Shown here piece by piece: positions 12,501 to 26,159 of a stretch of 64,000 nt of DNA. Numbering within the stretch: the stretch's first letter is position 1; every line of letters starts with the position of its first letter. The translations under genes were made by a program, and so were the position numbers. The notes beneath the pieces were generated by a model, which was given only the letters and a program-made list of their open reading frames with translations, did no database searches and was not told where the DNA came from. Origin of the DNA: Eleginops maclovinus (taxonomy: Eukaryota; Chordata; Actinopteri; Perciformes; Eleginopidae); contig NC_086362.1 of assembly GCF_036324505.1 (NCBI RefSeq), forward strand, positions 5,205,043 to 5,269,042. Reading direction: 5' to 3'.

Positions 12501-13699
12501 CTGCTTTTATCAATGGAGACCATTGTGCCAAGAAAGACAAGAAGATATGCAAACATCCCTTGACACAGGGCATTTGATATGCTAAAGGCTCCTGATAAAT
12601 GGTATTAAATCGGCCAGGTGCTTGCCAGCATACAATATGAATTTAAAAAAAGGAATTGAGTATATATTCAGAAAGTGAGAGAAAAGGTGAAAGGAGCAGA
12701 GAAGAAAATCCACAAACCCTTGATATCAACACTTCATCTCTTACGTATCACCATGCTGGAGCTGCTCCACCACAGTCTGCATACAAATGTAAAATTACAT
12801 TTCCCCAGACTATGGCAAACCGAGGAAGCAGAGCATGTTCTTTTCACACTCACAAGTTCTTATACGAATGCCCTTTGGGTCTTAATGCTTATGTCCTGAC
12901 CTGATGTGCTCGGGGAGTTAATGAAATACATCTGAAACCGCCTGTTCCTTGTGTGCGCCCCAGTACACACTGCAAAGGTGTGCCATAAGTTAAATTACAT
13001 TGCAGTGCGGCTAATAGCGCCATTTGGTCACCTTTTGTTCCTACCCGAAATGAGGCGCCCTTTCTGATCCCAAACAGTGCGCAACTCTGTGGCTCCTTCA
13101 ACCTTTTCCCATCAATAGAAAATTACCATCCAACACATTCCTCTATTGTCTGATTTAAGCAGAGGTTGGGAGCCAGGGCGATTGATTCAGGGCATATATC
13201 AATAGCGCAACGTTGAGATACTCAGCATTTTTCAGACGAAGGCATTTCCGTTTTAATCTGTGGTCTTGAAAGCTGAGAGGGATATTTGGATCCCGGCATT
13301 TGCGCTTTCAGATTCCACCAAAGCTATTTAGCGTTGCATGATAATGTGTATCAGTTTTACATCCGTGCCTTCAGAGATGATGCACTTTGCTGTTTGTGCA
13401 ATAGCTGGAAATGATGATCTGGAGATCAATCTCTTTCCTCCTGCTGATCTAGTTTGTTGGTGAAATGGAGATGCGAGGCCACACATTGACCATGTTGTCA
13501 TTTTCCATTCAGTCTGTGTGAACATGTGTCCCAACCACTCAATCTTTGTTATCAAATTCATTTATCAGAATAGCCTTTGAGCTTATCTGTTATGAGGGCT
13601 CTAAAACACTGTCTGATTTGTTTGAAAAGGACCCATGAACAAGTTTTGGCAATGACGTACGGTATGCTGTGTAACCAAAAAAACCTCAGACATCACTAC
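9515..13699. other. Unique sequence, possible conserved non-coding blocks
   Basis: No repeat boundary or exon was recognised. About 10,690-11,110 and 12,400-12,630 are compositionally balanced, non-repetitive and contain TAAT-core, TTTATGATT and TGATAAATGG-type motifs. That texture is typical of vertebrate conserved non-coding elements but is not proof. About 12,950-13,560 looks similar. Confidence 0.4.
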
Positions 13700-13880
13700 G
13701 ATGCAGCTGCACTTCAATTTTCCTGTCACACATTCAATGCTTCATGCGGCCGCAGCAGGGACTTGGCTTTGGAACCAAAAGGTCACTTTTTCAATTCCTG
13801 ATTGCGCCAAAAACTACAGAATGTGGAATGGTCACTGGAGAGGTACCGGTTCACCCAAATCGCATGGTGAAACATGGCAG
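13700..13880 (+). mobile_element. Possible degenerate tRNA-derived SINE relic
   Basis: The stretch around 13,770-13,810 (AACCAAAAGGTCAC, then TTCAATTCCTGATTGCGCCA) resembles the B-box half of a tRNA-derived head as it occurs in fish repeats. It is followed by GGAGAGGTACCGGTTCACCC, which I also associate with that repeat. No A box, tail or target duplication can be defined. Recognition is from memory and weak. Confidence 0.3.
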
Positions 13881-16800
13881 CTTTTACTTGTCTATACGAT
13901 GGCCTAGATTTAGTACATGTGGTCGATGGTTTGTGCCACTTTGCAGCATTTGGCTTTCGATGGGCCAAAAGACAAACCACCTGATTGGAGGAACACTTTT
14001 TTGTTGTGTGTATATGGCGGAGAGTCAAATCAACCAATTTATCACTTGTTTGTAACCTTTATTTTTCTTAAAATACAGAAAATATAACTCAAATGGGTTA
14101 TTGAACATATTTGAGACAACACGGACAGTAAAAGTGTGGAAATGACATTTGGAAACACACCACTTAGCTACCAAAGGGTTCCGCAGCCTGTTTAATCGGT
14201 ATGTCTATAGAACAGTATTTAGTATATACAATAAATATATATATGTATGTATATAGTTTTTATCACATGAGTGTTTTGTGCACCTACTGAACTAGTAAAA
14301 GCAATGCAGTGTAGTTCTATAAAAGCACTATAAAGCTGAAGGGGCCCAGCTGCGGTTACTTTGAAAAGGGGTTTTGAAAAAAGTCATCTATATACCTGCC
14401 CAAAGCCTCAGGCTAGGGGTCCACTTCAGTGAACTGATGCACCGTTGGGGGTCACGGATCACAGAATCCATGTTTTCTTTCCGGCCTGCTGTTGGTTAAG
14501 ATAGTATGTACGGCCTCTCCCTGGCAGTGGCACAGTATGCATGGGGAGTTGCCCCCCCATGTGCCTTGGGAGCCAATGGCCTCATTAATTCCACCACCCA
14601 CTGACTGTATCTGCACCGTATTAGCCAGGGATGTGGGTCCCTTTTCAAAAAAATCTTTATTTATACATTCTGGACAGAGGATGTTAATGTTAACCAAATG
14701 AGAAATCTGTTTTTTCACTGATAAGAGAATAACCAAAGTCTTCTTTCTAAGTTATTTCAACTAAAACCAACATGGTAAACTAAAACCCCAATTTGTAAAA
14801 ATCAAATTAAGCAGTAGAAGTTTTTAGAAGGAGAAGAAACTTCAGTTCCTGCCTGTCAGATTCTGTATGTCCTAAGAACAACATCAATTTGTAAAGCAAA
14901 TCTGGAATGTATTCATTGATTCTAATGAGTTTCCACAGTCTTTATGAAATTGTATAGAGCTGGAATTACCAGCCGTAATGATGACATAAATCCCTGATGG
15001 GATCTATAAATCACTTAAGAGATAATCATACTGTATTTTAGAAATTTGGCTCACGTCCATAAAAAAACAAAACAAGGATAAATGAACGCCAATTTTCCTC
15101 TAACACTTTATCAACATTGAACACCGACACACACACACACACTTACTCGCCTCAAGGGCATGAACAATAGCACACAGGAGACAAGGGTGTGAGGAGCGCT
15201 GCGGCATATTGCTGGGGCTAATTTACCAGCGGCTAGGGGAATTGCTGAGTGGACACAGCTCCGCGGCTGATTCGGGGCCAGGGCTGGGGCCCCTCGGCGA
15301 CAGACAGACACGGCCAAGGAGCTGAGGCAGCGGAAAATCCTACCACACACGAACAGCCTTTCTCACATACTCCCTTTGGCTTTCACACTCTTGTCTTTCA
15401 CTTCCCTATCAATGAAAGGTGGGTGCATGTCAAGGATATGCCACCCTCAGGTGCCAGCTGCAGCTCCTGTTGATACACGGACATTTCTTTTGTGTTTGTG
15501 TTTTTTTTTTCTTCCTTTTTCTGGCATCTGTCGCCTCGCTCCTTGTACGTGTCCATGCTGTGTCCCCCCTTCAATGACAAGGGCATCCCATAGTGCCAGA
15601 TGGACCTCCCACCTAGCCAACCTACTTCGTAAAAGTTGATCTTGTCACAATTTGGAAAAACAAATGGCATATTTCCCTGACAACTTTGCACAAACACACG
15701 CTGAGAATATTCCAAGGCAGGTAATCAGGTTCATTTATAAAATGATCGTTAAACCACCCTATAGCTAGACGACTCTTAAAGCATAACATGTAGCTTTTTA
15801 AGGATTGCACAGTAACTATGGTTAACAGGATAGTGATCCATCTGAATGAAGAGGATGAGAGTGATAGATATATTTTGCATGTTGCATTGCCCCTTTTTTT
15901 TTATAAAAGAACTGCTGTCAGAGATTCAGCACCATGGACAGCAACAGTAGCCAGTATGCAGGGCCTGCAAGTAATGACAGACATGACTTCCTGCTTCTAT
16001 ATAGGAAAGGGATTCCAAACAGAGCAGGTACATTATGCTTATGTTTTTGCAGACATTTTAACTGGGACTGAGACCAAGAAGCTCGACTTGCAGACATGCA
16101 CAGCATTCCTTTTTATATCTCTTTATGTCTAAAAGTTTAAAAACACAACATGAAAAAAAGACTTCTAATGCTAGAGATGGAAGTAATGGGCTACCTGCGT
16201 CGCCACGAGCGTATTTCTTAGTTTCATTTTGACATGTCCAATATGGCTGGTTACTGATCAAACAAAAGGCGGGAAGGGGGTTAGGATCATTTACACAAAA
16301 TGAATATAGTTTGCCTTTTTGGGAATCAACACTAGTTGTGCAACAACAGTTATAAAATACCAATTGGATGTGATTTTCAGGTAAAAAAAGTAATGCTCAT
16401 TTCATTGCATTATACAATAATAAGGGTAATATTATAGGTCACGATGTACTGCTTCATAAAAACATCAATGTCATTATCTGCCATGTAATCGCGTCTTGAC
16501 ACAGGTTGTGATCATACTCCCTGCTGAGCACGTTATAATGGTGGATCATTGACCCTGTACATCAATCGGTTCTTTAAACTGTGAAGGCACATGTTGCTTT
16601 TTAAGTCATATATCAGCTGATTGTCGAATATTCCTCCCCGCTGTGCGCTAACCCTCGCTGGATTCGAGGAAGTACATCCCCGCTGTCATTATGATGATAA
16701 AGTACAGTAAAGAAAAAACCCATAAAGAGACAGTCTTGGAGATAAATGGCGCTTTAATTAGTTGTGAAACAGATAGTTTAAGGTCAGAATGCGCCTTCGT

Positions 16801-17864
16801 AGTAGGGGTCCGGGGGGATGAGATGTCAGTAAGTTGTGTTTGGTAGATCCTATAGCAACATGAGGGATGTGGAACATGGAAACCAAGGGCCTGCAGAAAG
16901 CTTCGCAGGTCCAGAGGCCCTTCCTTTAGCGGGAGCTCATGGGAAATGTCTGATATCTACCTCCAACCTTGACGCTTCAGCCTGTAAGAACCTGTAAATT
17001 GCTCTCCTGGGCAAGGAGATAAAAAGAATATCTGCAGAGATTCTTTGATATTGGTTGACCACCTTACTTGGACAAAATTATTCAATTGGCCTTTCTTCCT
17101 TACATTATATCGTTCCAACGTTTGTAGATCCGGTTCAAGCTTCACTAAAGGCTTCCGTCCAAAATTGAAAGGCTACCAAATACGGCTTCTTCAAAAAATA
17201 ACTTGGCTATATTATCTGTGCACTTGTTTATAGTTAATATGAATATTAACACCCACATAAAGGGAGTGTGTGTTCAGAATTTAAAAGTTGGCAAAGAAAA
17301 GTGTTAAGACAACATAACAGTTTTACAAACACTGACTTCACACTTTGTTGGCAGAGCACAATAGGAAGTCAATATCATATTATATAAAATGTTTTCGATA
17401 TCACATAAATAAAATCAAACAGTGGGCACAACTATGCTTCTTTCAAAGATGTTAAGAAGCAACAAACAAATGTCAGGATGAAAAGAGTTGAGATTTGGGC
17501 AGAAAATACATTTTAATTGACAAAGTGTTTTTTGTCTCGCGCCACAACTTTCTCATCATCTACTTTAATATCTAGCTAAAGAAACTCTGAATAATTCATG
17601 CTTTTTCTCCTGGCAAATTTAAATAAATGTACTCTTCATGCTTGTTTGTGGTAGAGCTTTACTTTGTTCCTTTAAATCCTCAGTCATGCGCTCTGATTAG
17701 AAGACATCCTTCTTTTCTATTTATGTTTTTATCTTTGTGATTTTGCCTAAAAGATCAGAAAAGAAGCAGCAAGGCGGCTATGAATAAAGCCGGGGTGGAT
17801 ATAAAACGTCCTCAAAATCACAGGACGGGATCATTTCACAACAAACCAGCCATTATTTAGATAC
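13881..17864. other. Unique sequence with short simple repeats, no gene seen
   Basis: Contains an AT-rich dinucleotide patch near 14,221-14,256 and an (AC)8 run at 15,127-15,142. Open frames overlap on both strands near 15,250-15,715 without any recognisable domain. Confidence 0.45.
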
Positions 17865-18966
17865 ATGGACAATAAGTCTGTCTCTAGATGGTCATACAAG
17901 AGAAATTGACATCATTATCAGGCGCAATCATTGGTTAACAGTCCACAGACTCCACATTGATCATACGGCACAAAGCAGCAGCTTCGCTTGTTAGTCCCAA
18001 ACCGTCACCCTTGGGATCTTCCTTTGGGAGTCCACAACAACATTTCGCACGGCACATTTTCGCCCTGAGCGTGAGCCGCTGCTGTCTACGATCAAGATCA
18101 GTAGAGTTGTTTGCTTACATCGAAAACTAATTGGTGCACATTTACACAATGACCTACTGGCAAAGTGGCCTTGTCAGCTAGTTTCAGCTGCGGCCTCCCC
18201 CTGTGGGACCTTATTGTGGTGGAAGCATAGGAGGCATCGTGCCCAAAACCCTCAAACACAGCATCTTAACCTTTTTACTCTGAGGAACAGGCTTTTGCTG
18301 AATGCACAAAAGTGCCTTGACATTAAGGAAACTGAAACTGCTGGCATCGGAGGTGACGTGGTATGAAGACCTTTTGCCAAACAGTGCGTCAGCAGAAGCT
18401 CTTAAGTATAGTCCAGTCTTTAGAGGTCAGGGTAATTTCATGTCTCTTTCACGACATATAAAAAGGTTAGATACCAACTGTGAGAGTGCAGGTGGCTGAG
18501 ACCAATACAGAGCCTTTTTAACCACTAGCTGTAGCTCTTGTTAAAGATTAGTACTGTATTAAATTGATATTGGGAAATCCAGTTTTTTAAATCAACACCT
18601 ATTCAAGCTCGGTCACATTTTCTCTTCAGACTTCTAATAATACTTTTCATTTAAAGTAAGTTTGTTCAGCCAAGGACATCCAACAGGTGGTTAAGAGCTA
18701 AGCATAAGCTACCTCTCGCTCATTTTGAAGGGAGATTACTTTAGCCCACAGTGTAGTACATCAAAAGGCACATTTGCCTTAGTCAGTCAACAAATCGTGT
18801 TCGCCTATTTTCATCAATTTCTCTTTGTCTGTAGGATTTTGTATTGTTGTTCAAAAATGAGATGTCTTTGTAATTGGGAAGGAAATCATTGTCATTTCAA
18901 CTATGCTTTCCCTAATGTCTTAATATTGTAATACTGTAGCAAAGATTTTGAAAGAACACAAATCTA
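17865..18966 (+). repeat. Tandem duplication, copy 1 (about 1.10 kb)
   Basis: This block is repeated directly downstream at 18,967-19,967. Shared anchors include CTCCACATTGATCATA (17,950 and 19,041), GATCAGTAGAGTTGT (18,096 and 19,163), GCCCAAAACCCTC (18,241 and 19,288), GGCTTTTGCTGAATGCA (18,290 and 19,336), AAAGATTAGTACTGTATT (18,543 and 19,561) and CCCACAGTGTAGTACATC (18,745 and 19,751). No coding content is recognised. Copy 1 has normal-looking homopolymer runs and is probably the accurate version. Confidence 0.9.
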
Positions 18967-19967
18967 AATGGACATAACTGTCTCAATGTCATACAAGACT
19001 AAATTATTATTAATAGTGCGCATCATGGTTTAAGTCCAAGCTCCACATTGATCATATGGAAATAATGCTTACGCTGTTAGATCCAACCGTCACTTGGATT
19101 CTTGGACACAACACTTTTCGCACGGCACATTCTTTGCCATACGGAGCCTGCTGTCACGTCAAGATCAGTAGAGTTGTTGCTTACATCGAATAATGTGCAC
19201 ATTACAACAATGAACTATGGCAAGTGGCCATGTCAATAGTTCAGTGCGCTTGCCCTGTGGACTTATGTGGGGAACATAGAGGCATGTGCCCAAAACCCTC
19301 TAACACAGTATACTATAACCTTTTTATTCTGGACAGGCTTTTGCTGAATGCACTACAGATGCCTTAATAAGGAACTGAACTGCTGCACTCGGTTAATGTG
19401 GTATGAAACCTTTTGCAAACGTGTACAGCAAAGCTTTAAGTTATAGTCTATCTTTAGAGTGGTAATTATGTCTCTTTACTATATAAAAAGTTAGATACCT
19501 AACGTGAAGTGCAGTGCTGAGAATATTAGAGCCTTTTTAGAACCACTATTGTAGTCTTGTAAAGATTAGTACTGTATTAAATTGACTATGGGAAATCCAA
19601 GTTTAAATCAACACCTATTCATACATGGTTCACATCTTTCCTCTTCATACTTCATGAATAATACTTTTCATTTTAAGTAAGTTTGTCAACCAAGTGACAT
19701 AATGTGTTAAGAGCAAGCAAATGCTAACTCGTCATTGAAGATATTCTTTGCCCACAGTGTAGTACATCAAAGCACTTTGCCTTAGTCCAGATCAAAACTC
19801 GAGTTGCTAATTCATCAACATTTTATGCTAACGTTGTACATTGTATTGTTCATAAACATGAAGTCTTTGTATTGGGAAGTGAAATCATTGTATCATTTCA
19901 CTATGACTTTCCTAACATGTCTTAAATTGTCATACTGTGAACAAGATTTGAAAGAACACAACTAAAT
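18967..19967 (+). repeat. Tandem duplication, copy 2, indel-riddled (about 1.00 kb)
   Basis: The distance to the matching base in copy 1 shrinks steadily along the block: 1103, 1091, 1067, 1047, 1018, 1006, then 1000. Copy 2 has therefore lost about 100 bases by many 1-4 base deletions spread evenly, often in homopolymers (for example CCCCCTGTGGGACC in copy 1 against CCCTGTGGAC here). Substitutions do not obviously outnumber the indels. This is the signature of unpolished long-read sequence more than of neutral decay. It is likely a false duplication at a contig overlap or filled gap, although a real duplication is not excluded. Confidence 0.85.
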
Positions 19968-21381
19968 CCTAATTCATTTTTTATTGTTAAATGTGTCCTT
20001 GTTTTCATCCTCTTGTTATAGTTTGTCTTTACACAGAGATTAAATCTAATAATGAATGTGGCTTTCTTTACCTCAGAATGAGATCTTGATATCTTGGTGT
20101 GAGTCCAATCACATGGTAGAATATTAATTCTGACTGAAGACAGATCAATTCATTTGTGTATTAATTTCAAATTCCACGTTTTTAATCAAATCTACAAAGA
20201 TGCCTGAAAAAGAAACCCAATTGATAGCATTCCCCATGCTTAATTTCCTCTTAATAAATGTCTACATTTTAGTAATGACTGAAACTGAATCAATACAGAC
20301 TCACTCATTTTTTAAAAGGTGCCTCGGGTTTAAGTCAATTGTGATGTATTGAAATAATGTTACGCTTAATAACGACAAGAAAGCAGACCTTTTCGGGACA
20401 TTCTCATTATTCAAACACTGCTCAGTGAAGATGTTGTTCTCTACATTTAAATACAGTACAAAAAAACGTTTTGCTTCCATTACAAAAAGTCATGCCATGT
20501 CTTGCAGGTGTTAGGGAACATAAGTGGCACTTTTTTCCCTTTTTGTTCACTTACGGATGTCTTAAAGGAGGTATCAGCACTCCGTTTTAATTGTGGAAAC
20601 TTTTCAGGTGAACAAACCCAAGGTTTCATTTTAAGTTTACTTTAAACTTTTGAATTAAGCTTCTTTTTTTTATATATATAATTATTTGATTGACTTGAAG
20701 TCCGAATGCCCAGATAAATATTTAATGTTTTGATAGGAAATCATCCATTTGTATCTAAGAAAAGCATCTAAATGTGACATTAAGTTGTGGACCTGACTGC
20801 AATAAAGTCTAACAACTATTGGACATCTTAACAATGGGCTTCATTTCTGCTTTACAGTGCTTCTCTACTTCGCATTGGATAATTTGTGCTTTTGTTTATA
20901 GTGTTGCAACTGCAGTGGCTGATTTATGTGTGCAACAGAAATGCTAACAAATTATTTTCTGCTCCAACCACAATGAGCTAACAAAGCACTTTCGGGGGAA
21001 CCAGATATGGAACTTGAGAAATGCTAACAAAACATTTTAGCTAACAGGTTGCTACCATATGCTATTGTTCTGAAACACAGCATAGTGCTCCCTCTTGGTG
21101 AGGTGAATTATGTAATTATTCCGGCCGGTAATGACTTCGGCAACAGTTGCATTCATAACTTCGAACCAGGGGAATGTACGCCATCTGGACTTCATTTGTT
21201 TGTCAGCTCCTCCTTCGAATGCTGGTCAGCTTTTTAGTTAGCCTTCAAAGCACATTTTATTAATTAGAAGCTTATCCACCGTGTGCTTTAAAAACACAAC
21301 ATATTGCGAGGCTACTACTTCAAATACATTCCAAGCAATCTCACGAGTTACTCACCGGAGAGCCAATAGACGCATGGGCGT

Positions 21382-21382
<1 letters not shown>
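19968..21382. other. Unique or ancient-repeat sequence, no gene seen
   Basis: About 20,930-21,230 carries repeated GCTAACA motifs and the phrase AGTGCTCCCTCTTGGTGA, which has the feel of an old dispersed fish repeat. I cannot define its ends. No exon was recognised. Confidence 0.35.

Positions 21383-21434
<52 letters not shown>
21383..21434. repeat. (CA)26 microsatellite
   Basis: Uninterrupted CA dinucleotide array of 52 bp. It produces a spurious Thr-His frame. Confidence 0.97.
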
Positions 21435-21435
<1 letters not shown>

Positions 21436-24400
21436 CCCATTGGGTATCCTCCTCACAGGAGTGTGCTCAGTGGAACACTTTGAACCAGTACAGCATCATT
21501 AGCGTGCTAGGTTGCCAGAGGCTATGGGAAAGGGCTACCGCACACAGAAAATGGTGTCACTTTCACTACTCTCGTGGAAAAGTGCTGTCAGCGCTTGTCT
21601 CAAAGTGCTGCGAAATTTCTGAAAGTCTCTCAAAGTAACCCTACACTTGTCATCTCTAAGTGGTACATATCCGGTACATAGCAGCCTCAGAGAGTCTAAA
21701 AACTACCACTAATGGGACTTCTGCCAGATTTGCAGTGTCTGGTGTCTCCAAACTGCTAAATGAGAGAAAATGAAACTTCATGAATGCAAAACAGGCAGAA
21801 GTCTTCCATTAAATGAAATGATGTCGACTTTTGTTTCTTACATTTGTATTTGGCAGCTCAATCTGATTAGATGTGATGATCAAAATAAATATTTGGTGTC
21901 TTTAAAGCCATCAATGCTGATTTATAGGATACATTTTCTAAAAGGCAACTGAAATTACAAATGGACTAGGTGATGATTCAGCAGTTATTGTTCATATAAT
22001 TCCATTCTTAAATGGATGAAACCATTTTTCAATAAGCCCACTTACAGTAGCTATAAAGCATGAGTGATTTAAGCTCTCTTTAAAACCATGGATGTATAAA
22101 AACTGAATATAGGCTTTTTTATTTCTAGAAAAAAGTTGCTCAGTAGCGCATGAAGCCAAAATGGCCAGACTGCCTATTAAAGCCTCCCAGCCACTCAGGC
22201 TTGATAGTTTATTATGCTGCAGAAAATACCTCTAACGCGATATCCCTATTGTTAGGACCTAATGTTTTTACTAAGGGCTATTTAAATCTTCAAACTTGTT
22301 TACCAAAAAAGTACATCTTCTGATTTGCAGATGTCTCTTTTCCAATCTAAGTCAACAGGAAAAATAACTTTTAGGCCCAATGGCATTTCGAGAGAGTAGG
22401 AACGTTGCAATTCCAGGGTTTGGTTTTACAATAAATGGCTTCAAATATCTACTTTAAGACATTGTGTAGTGTTATCCCCTTACTTGTTGGTATTTGTGTT
22501 TCAGTCTGAAGGATGCTCCAGATTTTTAGACAGGACTACCCGAGAAGCCGTCATTGGAAACCGTTTCTAAAACTGTAGGCATGTTCTAATGAGCAATTGG
22601 CAGGTATTTGGATGAACCGTCTGATGAAGCGATACCTCAGCAATCTATAGCAATACAACATTTTGAATCAGAGCACCAAAAAACAAAATGAGTCACAAAG
22701 TTACACAAATAGTTCTCAAATCATCGGCATACGGCGTTATCTTTCCCTTGGTTGTGGCCACGGGGGATTCATGTCTCAGTAACCAAATATACTTTCTTGC
22801 GTTACATGCAAAGACATTAATACAATTTTCCAATTTGACTTATAAAAAAGCATCTTATAGAAGCGTATAATAAATGTGTAATGCAGAGCTCATTAGAGGA
22901 TACGAATAATTGTATGTCATAAGGGTCACTTGAAAACAGTCCACCTGGAAAAATGCAGGTGTCGCCTCGCCTTCCGTACACGCCAGCAACTGTCACACCC
23001 TAATGAGTGAAAGAAGACCAGCTGAACTCCTGCTTTTATATAAATCTGTTCCTTTTTGGCTGGCTTTCCAACCCCTAATTAATTCCTGTCTCTAAATTAA
23101 ATTAAGTGGGTTTAAGCACTCCTACACCATCCATATACTTTTCATTACCCTCCCCCCCCGCCCCCCCAGTCTTCCGTAATCATTCATTAGTTTAAGTATT
23201 TCATGTATTTACTGTGATTTTGATGAAATGCCAGCAAGCAAATAAGTAGGGATAAAAGGGAAACACTGTTTATGTCTCAATTATGTGCTAGCATGGTGTC
23301 TTGGGCAAAAGATGCCATGCTTGTGTATTATTTATCAAAGCTAAGAGGCTAATGCAGTGAGGAGACGAGAAATCGTGGCCTTGGGCATCTTTAGGATTGT
23401 AGATCCCAGACATGCCTGGGTGCCATTCATCCCACTGCACATTATTATTCTCATTTTCGATATTAATCATTGCGAGCGTGACAGAAGAAACATACCTCTC
23501 TTTTTTTTTTACCCATCTCACCACTGCTTGTCCTTTTTATACTTCCAGTCTTTCTGCATTTTTTATGCTTCGCTCCTTTTCTTTGGCACCTCAAATGTGT
23601 AGACAGACACTCACAAGCCTGTCAAAACCAAATGTTACAACAGAGAGCGAATAAGTGAAGTGAAAGAACATCAAACACGTGCTTTATATTTTCGTTTGAT
23701 TCAACTCTAAATCTGCAACTATTTTCATCCTCTCAGAAATACTAATTAAAAAGCGAGATGGAAAGGTCAGTGTCGCAATACCTCAGGCAAATGTCAGGGT
23801 AAGCAGCAGCAAGCGTGCTCTGTTCTTTACCATTGCTTACTCGCAACACACTGCTAAAAGGATTTTTGCCTGCTAACCTGTTCCCACTCTCACAAATGCC
23901 CTGCCGCTCACTCTTCCCTTTCGCATATACACTCTGCTATTTTCTCATGTGGTAGTTTGTTCCACTCCCTGAGAACCTTTTCCCCCACAATGGCCCACTG
24001 AATCATATGGCAGAGCCTCTTGAGCTTCTGTAATACCACTTCTTTAGCTCCCAGCCGCAGAAAGGCGAGATGACTCTTTAAAGACCCTCCAGCTTCACAG
24101 AGAGAAGGGTCTGAATGGCATATACCCCGTGAACCGCCACTCTCATTGGCTGTACGTCCCCCCACCCGCCTCCTTCTGGACGCCTTCCTCATACTGATGT
24201 TTTACCATTATTAGCCCTGCTAGCAACATGCGTCCCTGTCTTCGGGGGAATGTGAGAGGAAAGGAGGGAGGGAGAAAAGACGAGGGTAGAGTCAAATGAT
24301 CCATAACATATTACTGTGTCATTTGAAAATAGCATTTTAAGGCACCAGGACGGTCCTAACGCCTTCCCTTAGGCCCTTTGGTGGCATTTTCTTCACATTG

Positions 24401-24544
24401 TTTTTAGCCAATTATTCATTATTGAGTCGGAAAACCACAGCTATTAATAAATGGTTTAATACTCAAGAAGCATTCTTCAAATCTGGTCAAATTCTTTGAA
24501 ATAAATAAGTGGATATGTAGTTTTTGATACATACCAGTGAGTCG
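21435..24544. other. Unique sequence, no gene seen
   Basis: Contains a poly-C run interrupted by one G at 23,152-23,167. The frame near 23,908-24,192 (minus strand, 94 codons, basic at its start) has no recognisable domain. No RNA gene was seen. Confidence 0.45.
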
Positions 24545-24700
24545 TTACAAGTGCCCTTCCTGAAGCGGCTACGGTGTCTTACTCAAGGACACTTTGTCAC
24601 GGATGGACACACTCTTTTGTGCCGATCGATCGTGTGACCTTTTGGTTAAGGGAAAAAGCTCTAATGCCACCTGCCTCCCGACAACTGCCTTGTACTTTTT
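24545..24700 (-). mobile_element. Degenerate tRNA-derived SINE relic
   Basis: The plus strand reads GTCTTACTCAAGGACACTTT near 24,575, then a decayed GATCGA box and GTGACCTTTTGGTTAAGGG near 24,626-24,653. Read in reverse this is the arrangement of a widespread fish SINE-like repeat: a tRNA-like B box followed by the AAAGTGTCCTTGAGTAAGAC body. The B box is mutated and no target duplication is clear. Recognition is from memory of the family. Confidence 0.45.
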
Positions 24701-26159
24701 TTTTCTTTCTCACACATCCATAATCTGCTGAGGAGATGAACTTAAATGACATCTAATACCTTTTATCATGATCCTATTACGCGGGCATATAACATTGGCT
24801 TTCACAAATTCGTACAAACTGTAGTTTCAGTGATCCCATTTGCACCAAGAATGTGGTGGAATCTTTAATCCTCTTAACAGCATCCTCTTCATGTGGCAGA
24901 AACGCACGGGCCTGATCTTTCACGTTCAGCCAATCAATGCGTGTTATCCCACTCTCCAAAATAAAAGCTTTGAGTGCAGGAATCTGTCCAATGACTCTAC
25001 ATACAAGATAACGTTCAAAGCTAAACTTCAGTGCGCTGACGGATTCCTTTGTGGTTCTTCTCCCACTCCCAGCTCAAGTAGATCTTTCCATCTCAACAGG
25101 CTGTATCCAATCATTTGTATGCGGCGGTTGAATTTTTCGCTAGGCTCCATCCGACACTGATCGATGGAAACGGTAGGAGTGCGAGTGAGCCAGGATTTCT
25201 TGTCACTCTGAAAATTAGACCCTCCGTCAGCAACTTCGCCTGTTTCATCTCGAAGCTTATGTTTGGAAAAGGCAAGAAAAAATAGAGGGGTGTGTGTAAC
25301 ACTTTCACTTTCCAGGCAGGCAAGTCTCCCAATTGAAGTTTTCCTCCTACACATTAAGTATAGACAGTGAAACCAGATGAGTGGGGAGCCTTCAGAAGAG
25401 AAAGTGTTTACAGTTGCCTGGTGGAAAGGCTTGAATATTAATGTGAGCCAAGGTCATCAATTTATGTATCTATCCTGTTAGGCAGGTGGATAAGGAGTCA
25501 GGGTGAGTTTTTGCATGGTTAATTATTCTCAGTTGTCCCAGTTAATCCTTGAGCACTGAGGTACAGGCAGATGCAGCCGCTGCCAAAAAAGCACATCTGT
25601 GCTGCTGGGAAGAAAAACAAACAAAAAAAAAACAACAAGAAAGAAAGACACGGAGCAGAAGAGAGGATATTCATTGCTGTGCACACACTTTTCATTGGTA
25701 GATGTTTCTTTACCTGCCAAGCTGGCACTGTGAGGTGTAATTTAGAGGGATTGCATATTGAGTCTTGGATTGGCTTGTGGGAAGTAAACTGAACAACTCC
25801 AAAGGCGTTCCTTATTAATGTTTGAATGAGACATGCATGTTGACGTTCAAACAAGAGAATAGGCATTGGGCTTATATGATTTACATTGAGAATAATATTT
25901 TTTTTTTTCAGTGTTGAGATGATTTCTCAAGGGAAAACTCCAAATGTGAGTAAACCCTTTTCTTAAGAATTGTACAATTAACGCAGAAAAATCGACTATA
26001 ATCTCACTTCTGTACCGCTGTAGCAATTTCTCTTCATTAGTGCGGAATTAATTTTTGAAGTTTATGACTTATCCTTACACACACATAATTGTTATAAAAG
26101 CCACTGGGAATTGCATATATTTTAATCAGCGCTAACTTCCAGCTTTGATGGGAAAATCT

